A DNA stretch of 59,614 nucleotides. Origin: an uncultured Alphaproteobacteria bacterium. GTDB taxonomy: Bacteria; Pseudomonadota; Alphaproteobacteria; Methylaequorales; Methylaequoraceae. The notes beneath the pieces were generated by a model. That model was not told the origin of the DNA and did not search any database. It was given only the letters and a program-made list of their open reading frames with translations. Of this stretch, positions 27,393 through 36,871 are shown one piece after another; the first letter of the stretch is position 1, and each line of letters starts with the position of its first letter. The stretch is from the NCBI GenBank assembly GCA_902550225.1, contig CACCYL010000009.1:1-59614 (forward strand), written 5' to 3'. The translations under genes and the position numbers were made by a program.

Positions 27393-28223
27393 GTGAAGTT
27401 TTTAATTTTCTCAGATCTTGATGGAACCTTTTTAAATCATAATACATATTCTTATGGATCACTAAAAAATTATATTAATAATCTTGATTTAGAGTTTGAT
27501 TTGATATTTGTAACCAGTAAAACATTTGAAGAAATCTTAGATATACAGAATAAACTAAATATTAACTATCCTTTTATTGCTGAAAATGGAGCTTGTATTT
27601 TCTTCCCACCTGGCTATTTAAAGCATACTAGAAATATACGGGAAAATTTTTTTATACATAATAATCATTATTGTTACAAAATGTCTAATCTTAAATCCGA
27701 GGATTTAATCAACATTTTTTCAGATTTAAAAAAAAAATATAAGTTTTGTTTTTATAGTGAATTAAGCAATGAAAGTCTTTGTGAACTAACAAAACTTAAA
27801 TTAAGAGAAGCAAAAAATAGTAAGAATAGATTATTTACAAATCCAATTTTTTGGAAAGATACAAATGAAAAATTGTTAAATTTCAAATCTGATGTAATGA
27901 AAATTAATAAAGGTCTTAAAATTTTAAAAGGTGGAAGATTTTTACATATTTCCGATAACTACAATAAAGCGAAAGCTGTAAAAAATTTTATAAAAACAAT
28001 AAAGTCAATTTCAAATGATAGATTTTTGACTGTTTCATTAGGAGATAGTGAAAATGATGTTTGTATGCTTGAATCTACTGATTATAGTTGTATTGTTAAA
28101 AGAAAAGCAAATAAAATTTCTTTGAAAAAAAAAGATAATATTTATTTTAGTAAAACTGAAGCACCTGATGGGTGGAGAGAATCTTTGGAATTTGTAATTA
28201 GAATGGAGAGTAAAAATTTCTGA
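27393..28223 (+). CDS. glucosyl/mannosyl-3-phosphoglycerate phosphatase (HAD superfamily)
   Basis: HAD phosphatase with motif I FSDLDGTFL at residues 5-13, a cap of the MPGP type, a Lys in the middle region, and motif IV VSLGDSENDVCMLESTDYSCIVKR near 225. It would remove phosphate from glucosyl-3-phosphoglycerate to release glucosylglycerate. The start is GTG at 27393. The glucosylglycerate synthase follows in another frame, and its apparent start overlaps this gene's end by 8 bases. Family literature mostly names the enzyme mannosyl-3-phosphoglycerate phosphatase; the neighbour supports the glucosyl substrate. Confidence 0.86.
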   Translation: MKFLIFSDLDGTFLNHNTYSYGSLKNYINNLDLEFDLIFVTSKTFEEILDIQNKLNINYPFIAENGACIFFPPGYLKHTRNIRENFFIHNNHYCYKMSNLKSEDLINIFSDLKKKYKFCFYSELSNESLCELTKLKLREAKNSKNRLFTNPIFWKDTNEKLLNFKSDVMKINKGLKILKGGRFLHISDNYNKAKAVKNFIKTIKSISNDRFLTVSLGDSENDVCMLESTDYSCIVKRKANKISLKKKDNIYFSKTEAPDGWRESLEFVIRMESKNF

Positions 28224-29430
28224 TTTTTATCAAAACGGTATAGTAGCTACATTACACAATTTTTCTAACAGGCCCTATAATGAATTAGAAAAAGAACTAA
28301 TAAATTATTCTAAATTTAGACCTATTACCTTGATACTTCCTTCTCTTTTTACTGAGCTAGAAGGTAAAGCTTTACCAAAAATAATAGATGAAATATCAAA
28401 AGTTAAGTTTTTGCAAAATATAGTTATTGGATTAGACAAAGCAAATCAAAAAGAATTTAAGATTGCAAGAAATTTTTTTTCAAGATTACCTCAAAGACAC
28501 GAAATATTATGGAATGATGGCCCAAACTTGAAGAAACTCAATAAACAGCTTGCTGAGCAGAATCTAGCCCCTCAAGAAATGGGAAAAGGTAGAAATGTTT
28601 GGTATTGCATGGGATATATTCTTTCATTAGGCGATACAGAAGCTATAGCATTACATGATTGTGATATCTTGACATACAACAAAAATTTATTAGCCAGACT
28701 TGTTTATCCAGTAGCAAATCCTCGTTTTAATTTTGATTTTTGTAAAGGCTATTATCCCAGAGTTTCAGACAACAAAGTAAGAGGAAGAGTTGCAAGACTT
28801 TTAGTAACACCTCTATTAAGAGCGTTGGAGAAGACAATTGGTTTCAAAGAATATATTTCTTTTATAGATTCTTTTAGGTATCCACTTGCAGGTGAATTTT
28901 CATTTAGGCGAAGAGTTCTAAAAGATATAAGGATTCCTTTTGATTGGGGACTTGAGATTGGTGTTTTATCTGAAATGTACAGAAACTACGCTGGAAACAG
29001 ATTGTGTCAAGTTGATATTGCGGATAATTATGATCACAAACACCAAGATATATCTCTGAGTGATATGTCAAAAGGATTATCAAAAATGTCTATTGATATA
29101 ATTAAGGCGGTCATTAGAAAATTAGCTTCACAGGGAGAAACCTTCTCGATGTCAATTTTTAGGTCTTTAAAAGCTACATACTATAGAGAGGCTCTTGATT
29201 TTGTTCAAATTTATAAAAAAGACGCTATAATGAATGATTATGAAATTGATGTTCATGAAGAAGAAACAGCAGTTGAGTTATTTGCTCAAAATATAATGCA
29301 TGCTGGAAAAATTTTTTTAGATTCGCCGATGGAATCACCAAATATACCAACATGGAGTAGAGTTGACACAGCAATTCCGAGTTTTTTAAATAATCTTAAG
29401 AAAGCAGTCAAGGAAGATAACGAGCTTTAA
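28216..29430 (+). CDS. gpgS: glucosyl-3-phosphoglycerate synthase, apparent ATT start
   Basis: It transfers glucose from a nucleotide sugar to 3-phosphoglycerate, the first step of glucosylglycerate synthesis. The conserved opening DFYQNGIVATLHNFSNRPYNELEKEL lies upstream of the first usual start codon (TTG at 28330). That frame has no ATG, GTG or TTG before it and is closed by a TAA at 28195. The only fitting start is ATT at 28216, with GGAGAG at 28205-28210, giving 404 aa. GT81-type features are LPSLFTELEGKALP, GKGRNVWYCMGYIL, ALHDCDILTY and PLAGEFSFRR. A frameshift or assembly error is the alternative. Confidence 0.87.
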   Translation: MSDFYQNGIVATLHNFSNRPYNELEKELINYSKFRPITLILPSLFTELEGKALPKIIDEISKVKFLQNIVIGLDKANQKEFKIARNFFSRLPQRHEILWNDGPNLKKLNKQLAEQNLAPQEMGKGRNVWYCMGYILSLGDTEAIALHDCDILTYNKNLLARLVYPVANPRFNFDFCKGYYPRVSDNKVRGRVARLLVTPLLRALEKTIGFKEYISFIDSFRYPLAGEFSFRRRVLKDIRIPFDWGLEIGVLSEMYRNYAGNRLCQVDIADNYDHKHQDISLSDMSKGLSKMSIDIIKAVIRKLASQGETFSMSIFRSLKATYYREALDFVQIYKKDAIMNDYEIDVHEEETAVELFAQNIMHAGKIFLDSPMESPNIPTWSRVDTAIPSFLNNLKKAVKEDNEL

Positions 29431-29439
29431 TTACTTTTA

Positions 29440-31167
29440 ATGAAAGAATTAGATCAAAAAATACTTCAAAGTCATTTAAGCTCAATTTATAAAGATAAGA
29501 ATATCAAACAAATTGATTTTTTATGCAGTGAAATAAGAAAAATATTTCCCAATAGTTTAAAAAAAAAAATATATAAAGATCTTTGGAATGAAAATGATTG
29601 CTTCTTAATTACTTATGCTGATTCAGTAAGAACAAAAAATAAAAAAAACTTTAAAACGTTAGATGTTTTTCTTAATAAATATTGTAAAGTTTTTAATTTC
29701 TTACATATTCTTCCTTTTTTTCCTTCATCTTCTGACGATGGTTTTGCAGTAATCGATTATAAAAAAATAGATGAAGTAAATGGTGATTGGAGTGATTTTA
29801 GAAAAATATCAAAAAATTTTAAGATTATGGCTGATTTGGTTATTAACCATTGTTCCTCTATTAATGAACTTTTCCTTAACTTTCTCAAAAATGCGGAACC
29901 TGGACTAGATTATTTTATTTATAGTAAAAATAAGTTTAAAGGTGTAACTAAAGTTGTAAGACCAAGGACATCTAATCTTTTAAAAGAAATAAAAATTGAA
30001 GGTAAAAAAGGATATGTATGGTGCACTTTTAGTCATGACCAAATAGACTTAAATTTTAAAAATCCAAAAGTTCTTATTTACTTCCTTAAAATTATTAAAT
30101 TTTACATAGATAATGGTGTATCGGTTTTAAGATTGGATGCAGTTGCATTTTTATGGAAAAAAGAAGGGACAAATTGCATAAATCTCCCTGAAACACACAG
30201 TATTATCAGGTTAATCAGACTTATAGTAGAAAATTACTCTCCAAACTCAATAATTATCACTGAAACAAATATACCAAGCCATGAAAACCTAAGTTACTTT
30301 GGAAATAATAATGAAGCACATTGTATTTATAATTTTTCATTAGCACCTCTCCTTATTCATGCAATTATTTCAGGAAGTAGTTTTTATTTAAAGAAATGGT
30401 CTCGAAGTATGCCACCTGCACAGTCAGGAAACGCTTACCTAAATTTTTTATCTACTCATGACGGAATTGGAATGCGTCCACTAGAAGGAATTATTCCAGT
30501 TGATGAACAAAATAAACTTTTTACAACCCTTCAAAAATCTGGTGCATTTCTTTCTTACAGATCATTCAATAATAAAGAAAATGTTTATGAAGTTAATACA
30601 ACATTGTTAGATGCATTTTCTCTTACTTATCACGGTAAAGATAAGTTTAAGACTAAAAGATTTATATTAGCTCACGAAATTTTATTTTCAATGGAAGGTA
30701 TACCCGCAGTTTATTTCCAAAATTTAGTGGGTTCAAATAATGATATTTCAAAGTTTAAAAAAACTAAATCAGTTAGATCCATAAATAGAAAAAATTGGGA
30801 CTTCAATATACTTTCAAAAAAACTCGAAAAATCATCTTCAATAAATAGCAAAATGTATTCTTCACTGATAAGATTGATTGTATTAAGAAAAAAGCAACCT
30901 GCTTTTCATCCTAACGCAACTCAGTTTACATTACAGTTAGATGATTTCTTTTTTGGAATATGGAGGCAAAGTATAGACAGAAGTCAAAGTATTTTTTGTG
31001 TAAGTAATTTGACAAAATCAAGAAAAAAATTCTTCTTGCATGATATTAATTTAATTTCTACGAATAATTGGTTTGACATACTTAAACACAAAAAAATTAA
31101 GAATATTAATTCTGAGATAATTCTTCAGCCCTATCAAAGTGTATGGATAACTAACAAATTATTTTAA
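29440..31167 (+). CDS. GH13 sucrose/glucosylglycerate phosphorylase-like enzyme
   Basis: Retaining alpha-glucoside phosphorylase of the GH13_18 group. Visible: LHILPFFPSSSDDGFAVIDY near residue 90, GVSVLRLDAVAFLWK with the nucleophile Asp near 232, SIIITETNIP with the acid/base Glu near 276, and LSTHDGIGMRPLEG with the third Asp near 345. The 575-aa length is in the range of glucosylglycerate phosphorylases and slightly longer than many sucrose phosphorylases. Following the phosphatase and synthase genes, it most likely recovers glucose-1-phosphate and glycerate from glucosylglycerate. Specificity is inferred. Confidence 0.85.
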   Translation: MKELDQKILQSHLSSIYKDKNIKQIDFLCSEIRKIFPNSLKKKIYKDLWNENDCFLITYADSVRTKNKKNFKTLDVFLNKYCKVFNFLHILPFFPSSSDDGFAVIDYKKIDEVNGDWSDFRKISKNFKIMADLVINHCSSINELFLNFLKNAEPGLDYFIYSKNKFKGVTKVVRPRTSNLLKEIKIEGKKGYVWCTFSHDQIDLNFKNPKVLIYFLKIIKFYIDNGVSVLRLDAVAFLWKKEGTNCINLPETHSIIRLIRLIVENYSPNSIIITETNIPSHENLSYFGNNNEAHCIYNFSLAPLLIHAIISGSSFYLKKWSRSMPPAQSGNAYLNFLSTHDGIGMRPLEGIIPVDEQNKLFTTLQKSGAFLSYRSFNNKENVYEVNTTLLDAFSLTYHGKDKFKTKRFILAHEILFSMEGIPAVYFQNLVGSNNDISKFKKTKSVRSINRKNWDFNILSKKLEKSSSINSKMYSSLIRLIVLRKKQPAFHPNATQFTLQLDDFFFGIWRQSIDRSQSIFCVSNLTKSRKKFFLHDINLISTNNWFDILKHKKIKNINSEIILQPYQSVWITNKLF

Positions 31168-31174
31168 TTGCTTT

Positions 31175-31630
31175 ATGTTTAAAAAATTAATTAATCTAAT
31201 AAAAAAAATTGATAATGGAATAAATACTTTTTCTGAAGGTCTGTTTATATACTCCGAATTTCTATTAAGAATATTTTTAGGAATTGCATTTATTATACAC
31301 GGTTATAATAAGTTTCCCTTACCACCAGCTGCGTTGATAAAATATTTTGGATTTAGTCCACATCTAGCGTCATTCGTTGCAATTTCAGAAGTTTTGGCAG
31401 GTATTTTAATAATTTTGTCTAGATTTATAAATTCATTTTTTGGAAGTTTATTAACCAGAATATCTGCATTGATGATTGTAATTATAATGATTTTTGCTTT
31501 TTATTTTGCTCACAAAGATTGGTTTTTTAATCAAAAGCTTTTTACAAGTGAACAGATATTTTTATTTATATTAGGAGTTTATTTTTTAATTAATGGAAAT
31601 TGTAATTATAGAAATAAAAATAAAAGTTGA
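31175..31630 (+). CDS. DoxX family membrane protein
   Basis: The 151-aa protein has four predicted membrane helices and the DoxX pattern: LLRIFLGIAFIIHGYNKFPLPPAAL, a segment with AISEVLAGILIIL, and ALMIVIIMIFAFYFAHKDWFFN. It starts 8 bases after the phosphorylase gene and is likely in the same operon. The function of DoxX proteins is varied, including links to redox stress; none can be assigned here. Confidence 0.85.
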   Translation: MFKKLINLIKKIDNGINTFSEGLFIYSEFLLRIFLGIAFIIHGYNKFPLPPAALIKYFGFSPHLASFVAISEVLAGILIILSRFINSFFGSLLTRISALMIVIIMIFAFYFAHKDWFFNQKLFTSEQIFLFILGVYFLINGNCNYRNKNKS

Positions 31631-31686
31631 ATGTCAATAAAAAAAAACTGTCAAACTAACGTGAAAAAGTGAATTTTAATTTTTAA

Positions 31687-32850
31687 TCATATTTCAAACA
31701 ATAACATATAGCTATAAGCTACGATAACTGCTGGGATACCACTATATAAAGTTGCTAAAATTGCTGACTTAGGTGCTAAGGCGATAGCTGGAAAAAGTGC
31801 ATCTCCATCATTGGAAATTGCATTGCCAAGTTCAGCTGATAATGGTATGTATCCATTTAAGTAAAAGGTTGTCACAATTATTTGAGGACCACAACCAGGA
31901 ATAAAACCAAATAAAATTGCTATTAATGGAACAAAAGCTATCCAAACATTAAAAAATGCCATTAAATCTATATCACTAAAATAAATTAATAATTCAAAAA
32001 AAAGAAAACCGCAGACCACCCAAGTAGTTACAAAGTTTGTCGTATCTATAACTCTAGAAAGAAAACTTCTTGTTTTTTCGGTTGAACATTGGAAATCACT
32101 AAGTGGATTTAATGTCCACATAAAGATAGAAATAATTGCACCAATTGAACCTATTGATTCTACAAGATTGAAATTGGAAAAAAGAAAATAGTTATCTAAA
32201 TTGACTCTAAAGGCGGTTAGTAGACCTACACAAAAACCTGGAACAAAAATAATAACCCAAAAAATATTAAATCTTGAAACAAATGTATTACCAATTTTTT
32301 CAAATTCTATCTTGAAACTTTCCTTGAGTTCCTGAAATTTATGATTGTGAAATAAATCTACAAAATACCCTGTTACTATTCCGGTTGCACATGTTATTGC
32401 GAAAACAAGAATTCCTGTAGATGGCTCCTTTGACAGAAGAAGAAAAGCTGCATCACCCATTGTTGCAGTTAATACTGCTACTAGTGCACCAAAGCTGATC
32501 CTTCCTTGAATAAATTGTGTTACTACAATTATAGCTCCTCCACAACCTGGTAGCGCTCCAAGAATTGTTGCAATTGGAACATGAAATGTTTTGGTTTTAT
32601 TTAAGAAATTTTCAACATTGAATTTTGTTAACGAATCAATTCCAATGAATACGAACAATGTGAAACCAACAAAAACAGAAACTTGTAAGTAAGCTTCAAC
32701 CAAAACGTTTCTGACTATATCTCCTAAATTATTTGATTGAAAGGCAAATGACAGAATCAAAAAACCAAGCAAGCATTTTTTCAGTAAACGACCGTCATTT
32801 GCAACGAATATTGCTTTATTATTTCTGATGACTGATAAGATTGCATTCAT
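31687..32850 (-). CDS. putative heavy-metal/manganese exporter (ArsP_2-like, about 10 TM)
   Basis: A 387-aa membrane protein with around ten hydrophobic segments. Two related halves each carry a Pro-Gly-Cys-Gly motif: ATILGALPGCGGAIIVVTQF and LFGFIPGCGPQIIVTTFYL, the hallmark of the ten-TM exporter family often annotated as a putative manganese transporter. Conserved TMGDAAFLLLSKEP and ISNDGDALFPAIALAPKSA segments also follow each motif. It is a single gene, convergent with the DoxX gene. Substrate assignment is weak. Confidence 0.82.
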   Translation of the reverse strand: MNAILSVIRNNKAIFVANDGRLLKKCLLGFLILSFAFQSNNLGDIVRNVLVEAYLQVSVFVGFTLFVFIGIDSLTKFNVENFLNKTKTFHVPIATILGALPGCGGAIIVVTQFIQGRISFGALVAVLTATMGDAAFLLLSKEPSTGILVFAITCATGIVTGYFVDLFHNHKFQELKESFKIEFEKIGNTFVSRFNIFWVIIFVPGFCVGLLTAFRVNLDNYFLFSNFNLVESIGSIGAIISIFMWTLNPLSDFQCSTEKTRSFLSRVIDTTNFVTTWVVCGFLFFELLIYFSDIDLMAFFNVWIAFVPLIAILFGFIPGCGPQIIVTTFYLNGYIPLSAELGNAISNDGDALFPAIALAPKSAILATLYSGIPAVIVAYSYMLLFEI

Positions 32851-32984
32851 AGATTATACTAATATATACTAGTTTTTGTAAATAATTCAACAATCTAATT
32901 AAGAATGATTCTAAAATAATTAATAACATCTTTAATAAAAGACGACATAAAAAATTTTTAATAAATTATATTCTAATCATTTTA

Positions 32985-33746
32985 TTATGTCTTAATTTTG
33001 TAGCCAGTCTTAAAAATCCAAGAGACAAAAACCATACACAAAACTAGAAAAAAAAAAGTAGCTGAAATTGAAACAACAACATTTACATCAGAGTTACCGT
33101 AAAAACTCCATCTAAAAGAACTTATTAAATACACAATTGGATTAACGTAAGAAAGTTTCTGCCAAAAATCAGGTAGCATACTTATTGAGTAAAAACTTCC
33201 ACCAAGAAAAGTTAATGGTGTCAAAATAAATGAAGGAATTAACTGTATTTTTTGAAAGTCGTTTGCCCATATTCCTATTATAAATCCAAACAAGCTGAAT
33301 GTTATGCTCATTAGAATAAGAAATAATAGCATCCAAAACGGATGTAAAATTGTTATTTCTATAAAAAAGGCCGAGGTTATTAAAATAATCAGTCCAACTA
33401 GTACTGACTTGCTCGCTGCAGCTAAAACATATCCACATGTTATCTCAATTGGTGAAATTGGAGCAGATAATATTTCATAAATGGTCCCACTAAATTTTGG
33501 AAAGTAAATTCCGAATGATGCATTTGAAACACTTTGATTTAATATTGTTAACATTATTAGACCAGGGACAAGAAAAGATGTGTAATTTACTCCATCAATA
33601 TTTCCAATTTTCGAACCAATTGCAGAACCAAAAACAATAAAATACAATGCAGTTGAAAGAACTGGTGACGCTATACTTTGAGAAACCGTTCTAAACATTC
33701 TTGACATTTCAAAATGGTAAATCGCAAAAATTCCTCTTAAATTCAT
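32985..33746 (-). CDS. ABC-2 type exporter permease
   Basis: Membrane component of an ABC exporter. The 253-aa protein has six hydrophobic segments, the [27 protein letters not shown] segment and the [41 protein letters not shown] region typical of ABC-2 permeases (YadH-like). It follows the ATPase gene on the same strand with a 4-base overlap (ATGA), so the two form one transporter. Transported substrate cannot be inferred. Confidence 0.92.
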   Translation of the reverse strand: MNLRGIFAIYHFEMSRMFRTVSQSIASPVLSTALYFIVFGSAIGSKIGNIDGVNYTSFLVPGLIMLTILNQSVSNASFGIYFPKFSGTIYEILSAPISPIEITCGYVLAAASKSVLVGLIILITSAFFIEITILHPFWMLLFLILMSITFSLFGFIIGIWANDFQKIQLIPSFILTPLTFLGGSFYSISMLPDFWQKLSYVNPIVYLISSFRWSFYGNSDVNVVVSISATFFFLVLCMVFVSWIFKTGYKIKT

Positions 33747-34654
33747 TTTTCTACCATATTTAAAAAAATCTCTTCAAGGTTACTTTTTTCAATTTCAATG
33801 TCATCAATTTTAACTGAAGATTTTACTAAGTCAGATAATAGACTAGCGGAAAGATCAATATTTTTTTTGGAGTTATAAATATAACTGAGTTTATTTTTAT
33901 TTTTCTTTAGCTGATATTTTTTTGTAATGTAAGAAAGTTTATTGTGTGAGCTATTTATTGTAATAATAATTTTTTTTTCACCTAGTTTCTCAATCAATTT
34001 CTTTTTGTTTTCAGTGATTAAAATTTCTCCATTGTTGATTATTCCAATTCTATCTGCAATATTTTCAGCTTCTTCAATATAATGAGTTGTGAGAAATATG
34101 GTTACTCCATTTTTTTTTAGTTTATTTAAAAAATTCCATAGAGTTTTTCTCAGATTGACATCCACTCCTGCAGTTGGTTCGTCTAAAAAAAGAATTTTTG
34201 GTTCATGTGACAATGCCTTTGCAATCATGACTCTTCTTTTCATGCCTCCAGAGAGAGTTCTAATTTGATTATTTTTCTTTGTTACTAAATTCAAACTTTT
34301 TAGTATAAAACTTAAATATTCATCAGATGGAACTTTATTAAATAAACCTCTACTAAATTTAAGGGTGTTAATTACTTTTTCAAATGAGTCAGTTGCTATT
34401 TCTTGTGGAACTAATCCAATTTTAGATCTTGTGAATTTGTAATCCAGAATATTATCTTTTCCAAATATAGTAACCTTACCACTTGTTTTTTTTGAAATTC
34501 CGCAAATAATATTTATTAATGTTGATTTTCCTGCTCCATTTGGACCCAATAAAGCAAAGATCTCACCACTTCTAACGGAGAGATTAATATTTTTTAAAGC
34601 TTTTAATCCATTTTCATAGGACTTATTTAAATTTTTAATATCAATAGCGATCAT
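33743..34654 (-). CDS. ABC transporter ATP-binding protein
   Basis: A 303-aa ATPase with Walker [15 protein letters not shown] near residue 38, Q-loop VPQEI, signature LSGGMKRR near 142, Walker [15 protein letters not shown] near 163, and switch His in FLTTHY. The C-terminal 80 residues form the extension seen in drug/antibiotic export ATPases (DrrA/YadG type). It pairs with the permease gene downstream. Confidence 0.94.
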   Translation of the reverse strand: MIAIDIKNLNKSYENGLKALKNINLSVRSGEIFALLGPNGAGKSTLINIICGISKKTSGKVTIFGKDNILDYKFTRSKIGLVPQEIATDSFEKVINTLKFSRGLFNKVPSDEYLSFILKSLNLVTKKNNQIRTLSGGMKRRVMIAKALSHEPKILFLDEPTAGVDVNLRKTLWNFLNKLKKNGVTIFLTTHYIEEAENIADRIGIINNGEILITENKKKLIEKLGEKKIIITINSSHNKLSYITKKYQLKKNKNKLSYIYNSKKNIDLSASLLSDLVKSSVKIDDIEIEKSNLEEIFLNMVEK

Positions 34655-34718
34655 TTAATAAAAACCTTAAAAGGTTCGTTAGTTTAATTTACTCATAAGA
34701 ATAAGTTTGGATTTTCTT

Positions 34719-34997
34719 TTATGACTTTTCAATGATAAAAGATCTATTACCTTCAAAAATCTCAACTTTAATATTTGAATTTGATTTCAATTTATTTATT
34801 ACTAGTTCTTTCGATTTTTCTGCTGATTCCTTGGAATCAAATTTGTTTACTACTATGCTATGAAGATCTGTTATTCGAACAACTTCTATAGACAAAATAC
34901 CTGGTAAGACATTGATTAATTCATGTTTAGCCAGTGCATTCATAGCATCAGCTTCAATTTTTGAAGAAAACTTAATATTTACAATTCTAATAAACAC
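34719..34997 (-). CDS. small protein, possible ABM-like (antibiotic monooxygenase-type) fold
   Basis: A GTG start at 34997 gives 92 aa beginning MFIRIVNIKFSSKIEADAMNALAKHE; the frame is open to an ATG at 35048 that overlaps the CBS-protein gene by 20 bases. The pattern strand-helix (ADAMNALAKHELINVLPGILSIEVVRI) then HSIVVNKFDSKESAEKSKEL is like ABM-type dimeric alpha/beta-barrel proteins. No signature residue proves this. It follows the CBS gene on the same strand, probably in one transcript. Confidence 0.55.
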   Translation of the reverse strand: MFIRIVNIKFSSKIEADAMNALAKHELINVLPGILSIEVVRITDLHSIVVNKFDSKESAEKSKELVINKLKSNSNIKVEIFEGNRSFIIEKS

Positions 34998-35028
34998 TAT
35001 AACTATACTAATTGTAAGTGTTTTTTTA

Positions 35029-35544
35029 TTATACCAATTTAATGGCAAGAACTGTAGTTACTAAAGTATAAACCAGAAGACTTAAAATAATGAGAACCAC
35101 TTGATTTGCCTTAAAGTAGTTTTCTTTGGTCATTTCTTTTACCTGATACATTAAATTTGGCCATGAATAAGAAACAAAGTCACCTTGAGACATAATATTT
35201 ATAAGTTTCCCAGATTTATCGACAACAGGTACATGTCTAAATCTCTCGTTTGACATCTGTCTCAACCATATTACCATTTCATCGTCTTTGTCAGCAACTT
35301 TTACAGGGGAAGTCATTATATCTTTGAGTTTTGTCGTTTTGGGATTCATAGATTTGAATAAAAGTTTTTTCATAAGGTCTCTTTCGGTTACTATTCCCCT
35401 TACTTTGCTTTGCTTATCTGTTATAACAACAGACCCAAAATTATCTTTTGTCATCGCTTTTACAGCATCGATAACCTTATCATTTTCAAAAAATGTAATT
35501 GGCGGTTTTTTACTCTTAAATTCTGGTCTTTCAGATATCTTCAT
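35029..35544 (-). CDS. CBS-pair protein with C-terminal membrane helix
   Basis: Two CBS motifs bind adenine nucleotides in the family. Here they are at about residues 10-62 (VIDAVKAMTKDNFGSVVITD…RGIVTERDL) and 72-128 (KLKDIMTSPVKVADKDDEMVIWLRQMSNERFRHVPVVDKSGKLINIMSQGDF). A C-terminal hydrophobic segment (VVLIILSLLVYTLVTTVLAI) would anchor it in the membrane with the CBS pair in the cytoplasm. Total length 171 aa. The partner it regulates is not known. Confidence 0.88.
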   Translation of the reverse strand: MKISERPEFKSKKPPITFFENDKVIDAVKAMTKDNFGSVVITDKQSKVRGIVTERDLMKKLLFKSMNPKTTKLKDIMTSPVKVADKDDEMVIWLRQMSNERFRHVPVVDKSGKLINIMSQGDFVSYSWPNLMYQVKEMTKENYFKANQVVLIILSLLVYTLVTTVLAIKLV

Positions 35545-35695
35545 AAATTCTCCAATATTTAAAAAATTAAATTCTAATGTGATTTTGTATCAAACTTAAA
35601 GAGTATTTGCAATTCTATAACTTTTTTCTGCAAAAAAGTGTTGATAATAATTTTAAAAAACAAAAATGTGAGAATAACAAGAGAAAATTTTCAAA

Positions 35696-36217
35696 ATGAA
35701 ATTAACTATTCCAGATTTTTTAATACCCTCTTTTAGAACAAATCATGCTGGTGAAACGGGTGCGGTTTTTATATACAAAGCAATTCTAATGGTTTCTCGA
35801 GACAGTGAAGTCATTGATTTTTCTAAAAGTCATCTAAAAACAGAATCTGAACATTTAAGAATGATCGAAGAAATCCTTGAAAAAAAATACAGAAGTAAAT
35901 TAATTCCCTTGTGGAAGATTGCAGGGTTTTTGACAGGTTTTATACCAGCTCTTTTTGGCAAAAACTTTATATTTGCTACTATATATTACGTTGAAAGTTT
36001 TGTTGAAAAACATTACGAGCAGCAAATTAAATCTTTAGGTTCAATAAAAAAGTACACAAATATAAAAAGATTTATAAAAAAACTACAAGATGACGAAGTT
36101 TCTCATAAAAACGAGGCAAGATTTTCTGCCAAAAAATTTTCTACACTACAAGTTCTTTGGGGAAGGATAGTAAATTCAGGATCATCATTTGCTGTAAAGC
36201 TTTCAAAAAAAATTTAA
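35696..36217 (+). CDS. coq7: 5-demethoxyubiquinol hydroxylase
   Basis: Di-iron monooxygenase of ubiquinone biosynthesis. The ligands are visible: Glu in RTNHAGETGAVFIY near residue 22, the E-x-x-H in KTESEHLRMIEE near 52-55, Glu in YYVESFVEKHYEQQI near 103, and LQDDEVSHKNEA with E-x-x-H near 137-140. Length 173 aa is normal for bacterial Coq7 proteins. It starts at 35696 after a short AT-rich leader and ends on the base before the convergent nth stop (36218). Confidence 0.94.
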   Translation: MKLTIPDFLIPSFRTNHAGETGAVFIYKAILMVSRDSEVIDFSKSHLKTESEHLRMIEEILEKKYRSKLIPLWKIAGFLTGFIPALFGKNFIFATIYYVESFVEKHYEQQIKSLGSIKKYTNIKRFIKKLQDDEVSHKNEARFSAKKFSTLQVLWGRIVNSGSSFAVKLSKKI

Positions 36218-36868
36218 TTATTTTTTAGTTTTAAAAGGTCTTATTCTTTTTGGAAAACACGTTTTACAGATTGCACAAATAAGACCTTTGCAACCTCTAG
36301 CCGTACAGTGTTCTCTTCCATAAAATATTATTTGGAGGTGAAGTTTGTTCCAGTTACTTTTAGGAAAAAGCCTCTTTAGATCTTTTTCTGTTTGATTAAC
36401 ACTTTTTCCGTTTGTGAGCCCCCATCTTTGTGCTAATCTGTGTATGTGAGTGTCGACTGGAAATGCTGGATGCCCAAATCCCTGAGAAATTACAACACTT
36501 GCAGTTTTGTGCCCTACGCCTGGCAGTTTTTCTAATTCGTCAATGTTTTCTGGAACTTTTCCTTGAAAATTTTTTACAAGTATCTTTGATAACTCTGATA
36601 TAGCCTTTGATTTTTTGGGAGCTAATCCGCAAGGTCTGATGATATTATAAATCAAATCGGTATTTAATTTTGCCATACTAAAAGCATTTTTCGCTTTTTT
36701 AAATAATTCTGGAGTAATTTTATTAACTCTTTCGTCTGTACATTGCGCGCTTAACAAAACAGCTATTAACAATTGAAAAATATTTTTGTGGTTCAGTGGA
36801 ACAGGGGTTTTTGGGTAAAGTGAATCTAAAGTCTGTGTTATGAATTCTACTCTTTGTTTTTTATTCAT
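36218..36868 (-). CDS. nth: endonuclease III
   Basis: Base-excision repair glycosylase/AP lyase for oxidised pyrimidines. The helix-hairpin-helix LPGVGHKTASVVI (catalytic Lys near 120) and the PVDTHIHRLAQRWG segment with the catalytic Asp near 138 are present. The C-terminal C-x6-C-x2-C-x5-C iron-sulfur cluster motif reads CTARGCKGLICAICKTCFP. Length 216 aa is normal. It starts 3 bases after the amidotransferase stop on the same strand. Confidence 0.96.
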   Translation of the reverse strand: MNKKQRVEFITQTLDSLYPKTPVPLNHKNIFQLLIAVLLSAQCTDERVNKITPELFKKAKNAFSMAKLNTDLIYNIIRPCGLAPKKSKAISELSKILVKNFQGKVPENIDELEKLPGVGHKTASVVISQGFGHPAFPVDTHIHRLAQRWGLTNGKSVNQTEKDLKRLFPKSNWNKLHLQIIFYGREHCTARGCKGLICAICKTCFPKRIRPFKTKK

Positions 36869-36871
36869 TAT

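Noticed and set aside
28198..28330. Programmed frameshift linking phosphatase and synthase genes
   Set aside because: The phosphatase end contains A-AAT-TTC before TGA, which is a -1 type slippery site, but the synthase is in the +1 frame, so a -1 shift would not reach it. An ATT start explains the data better.
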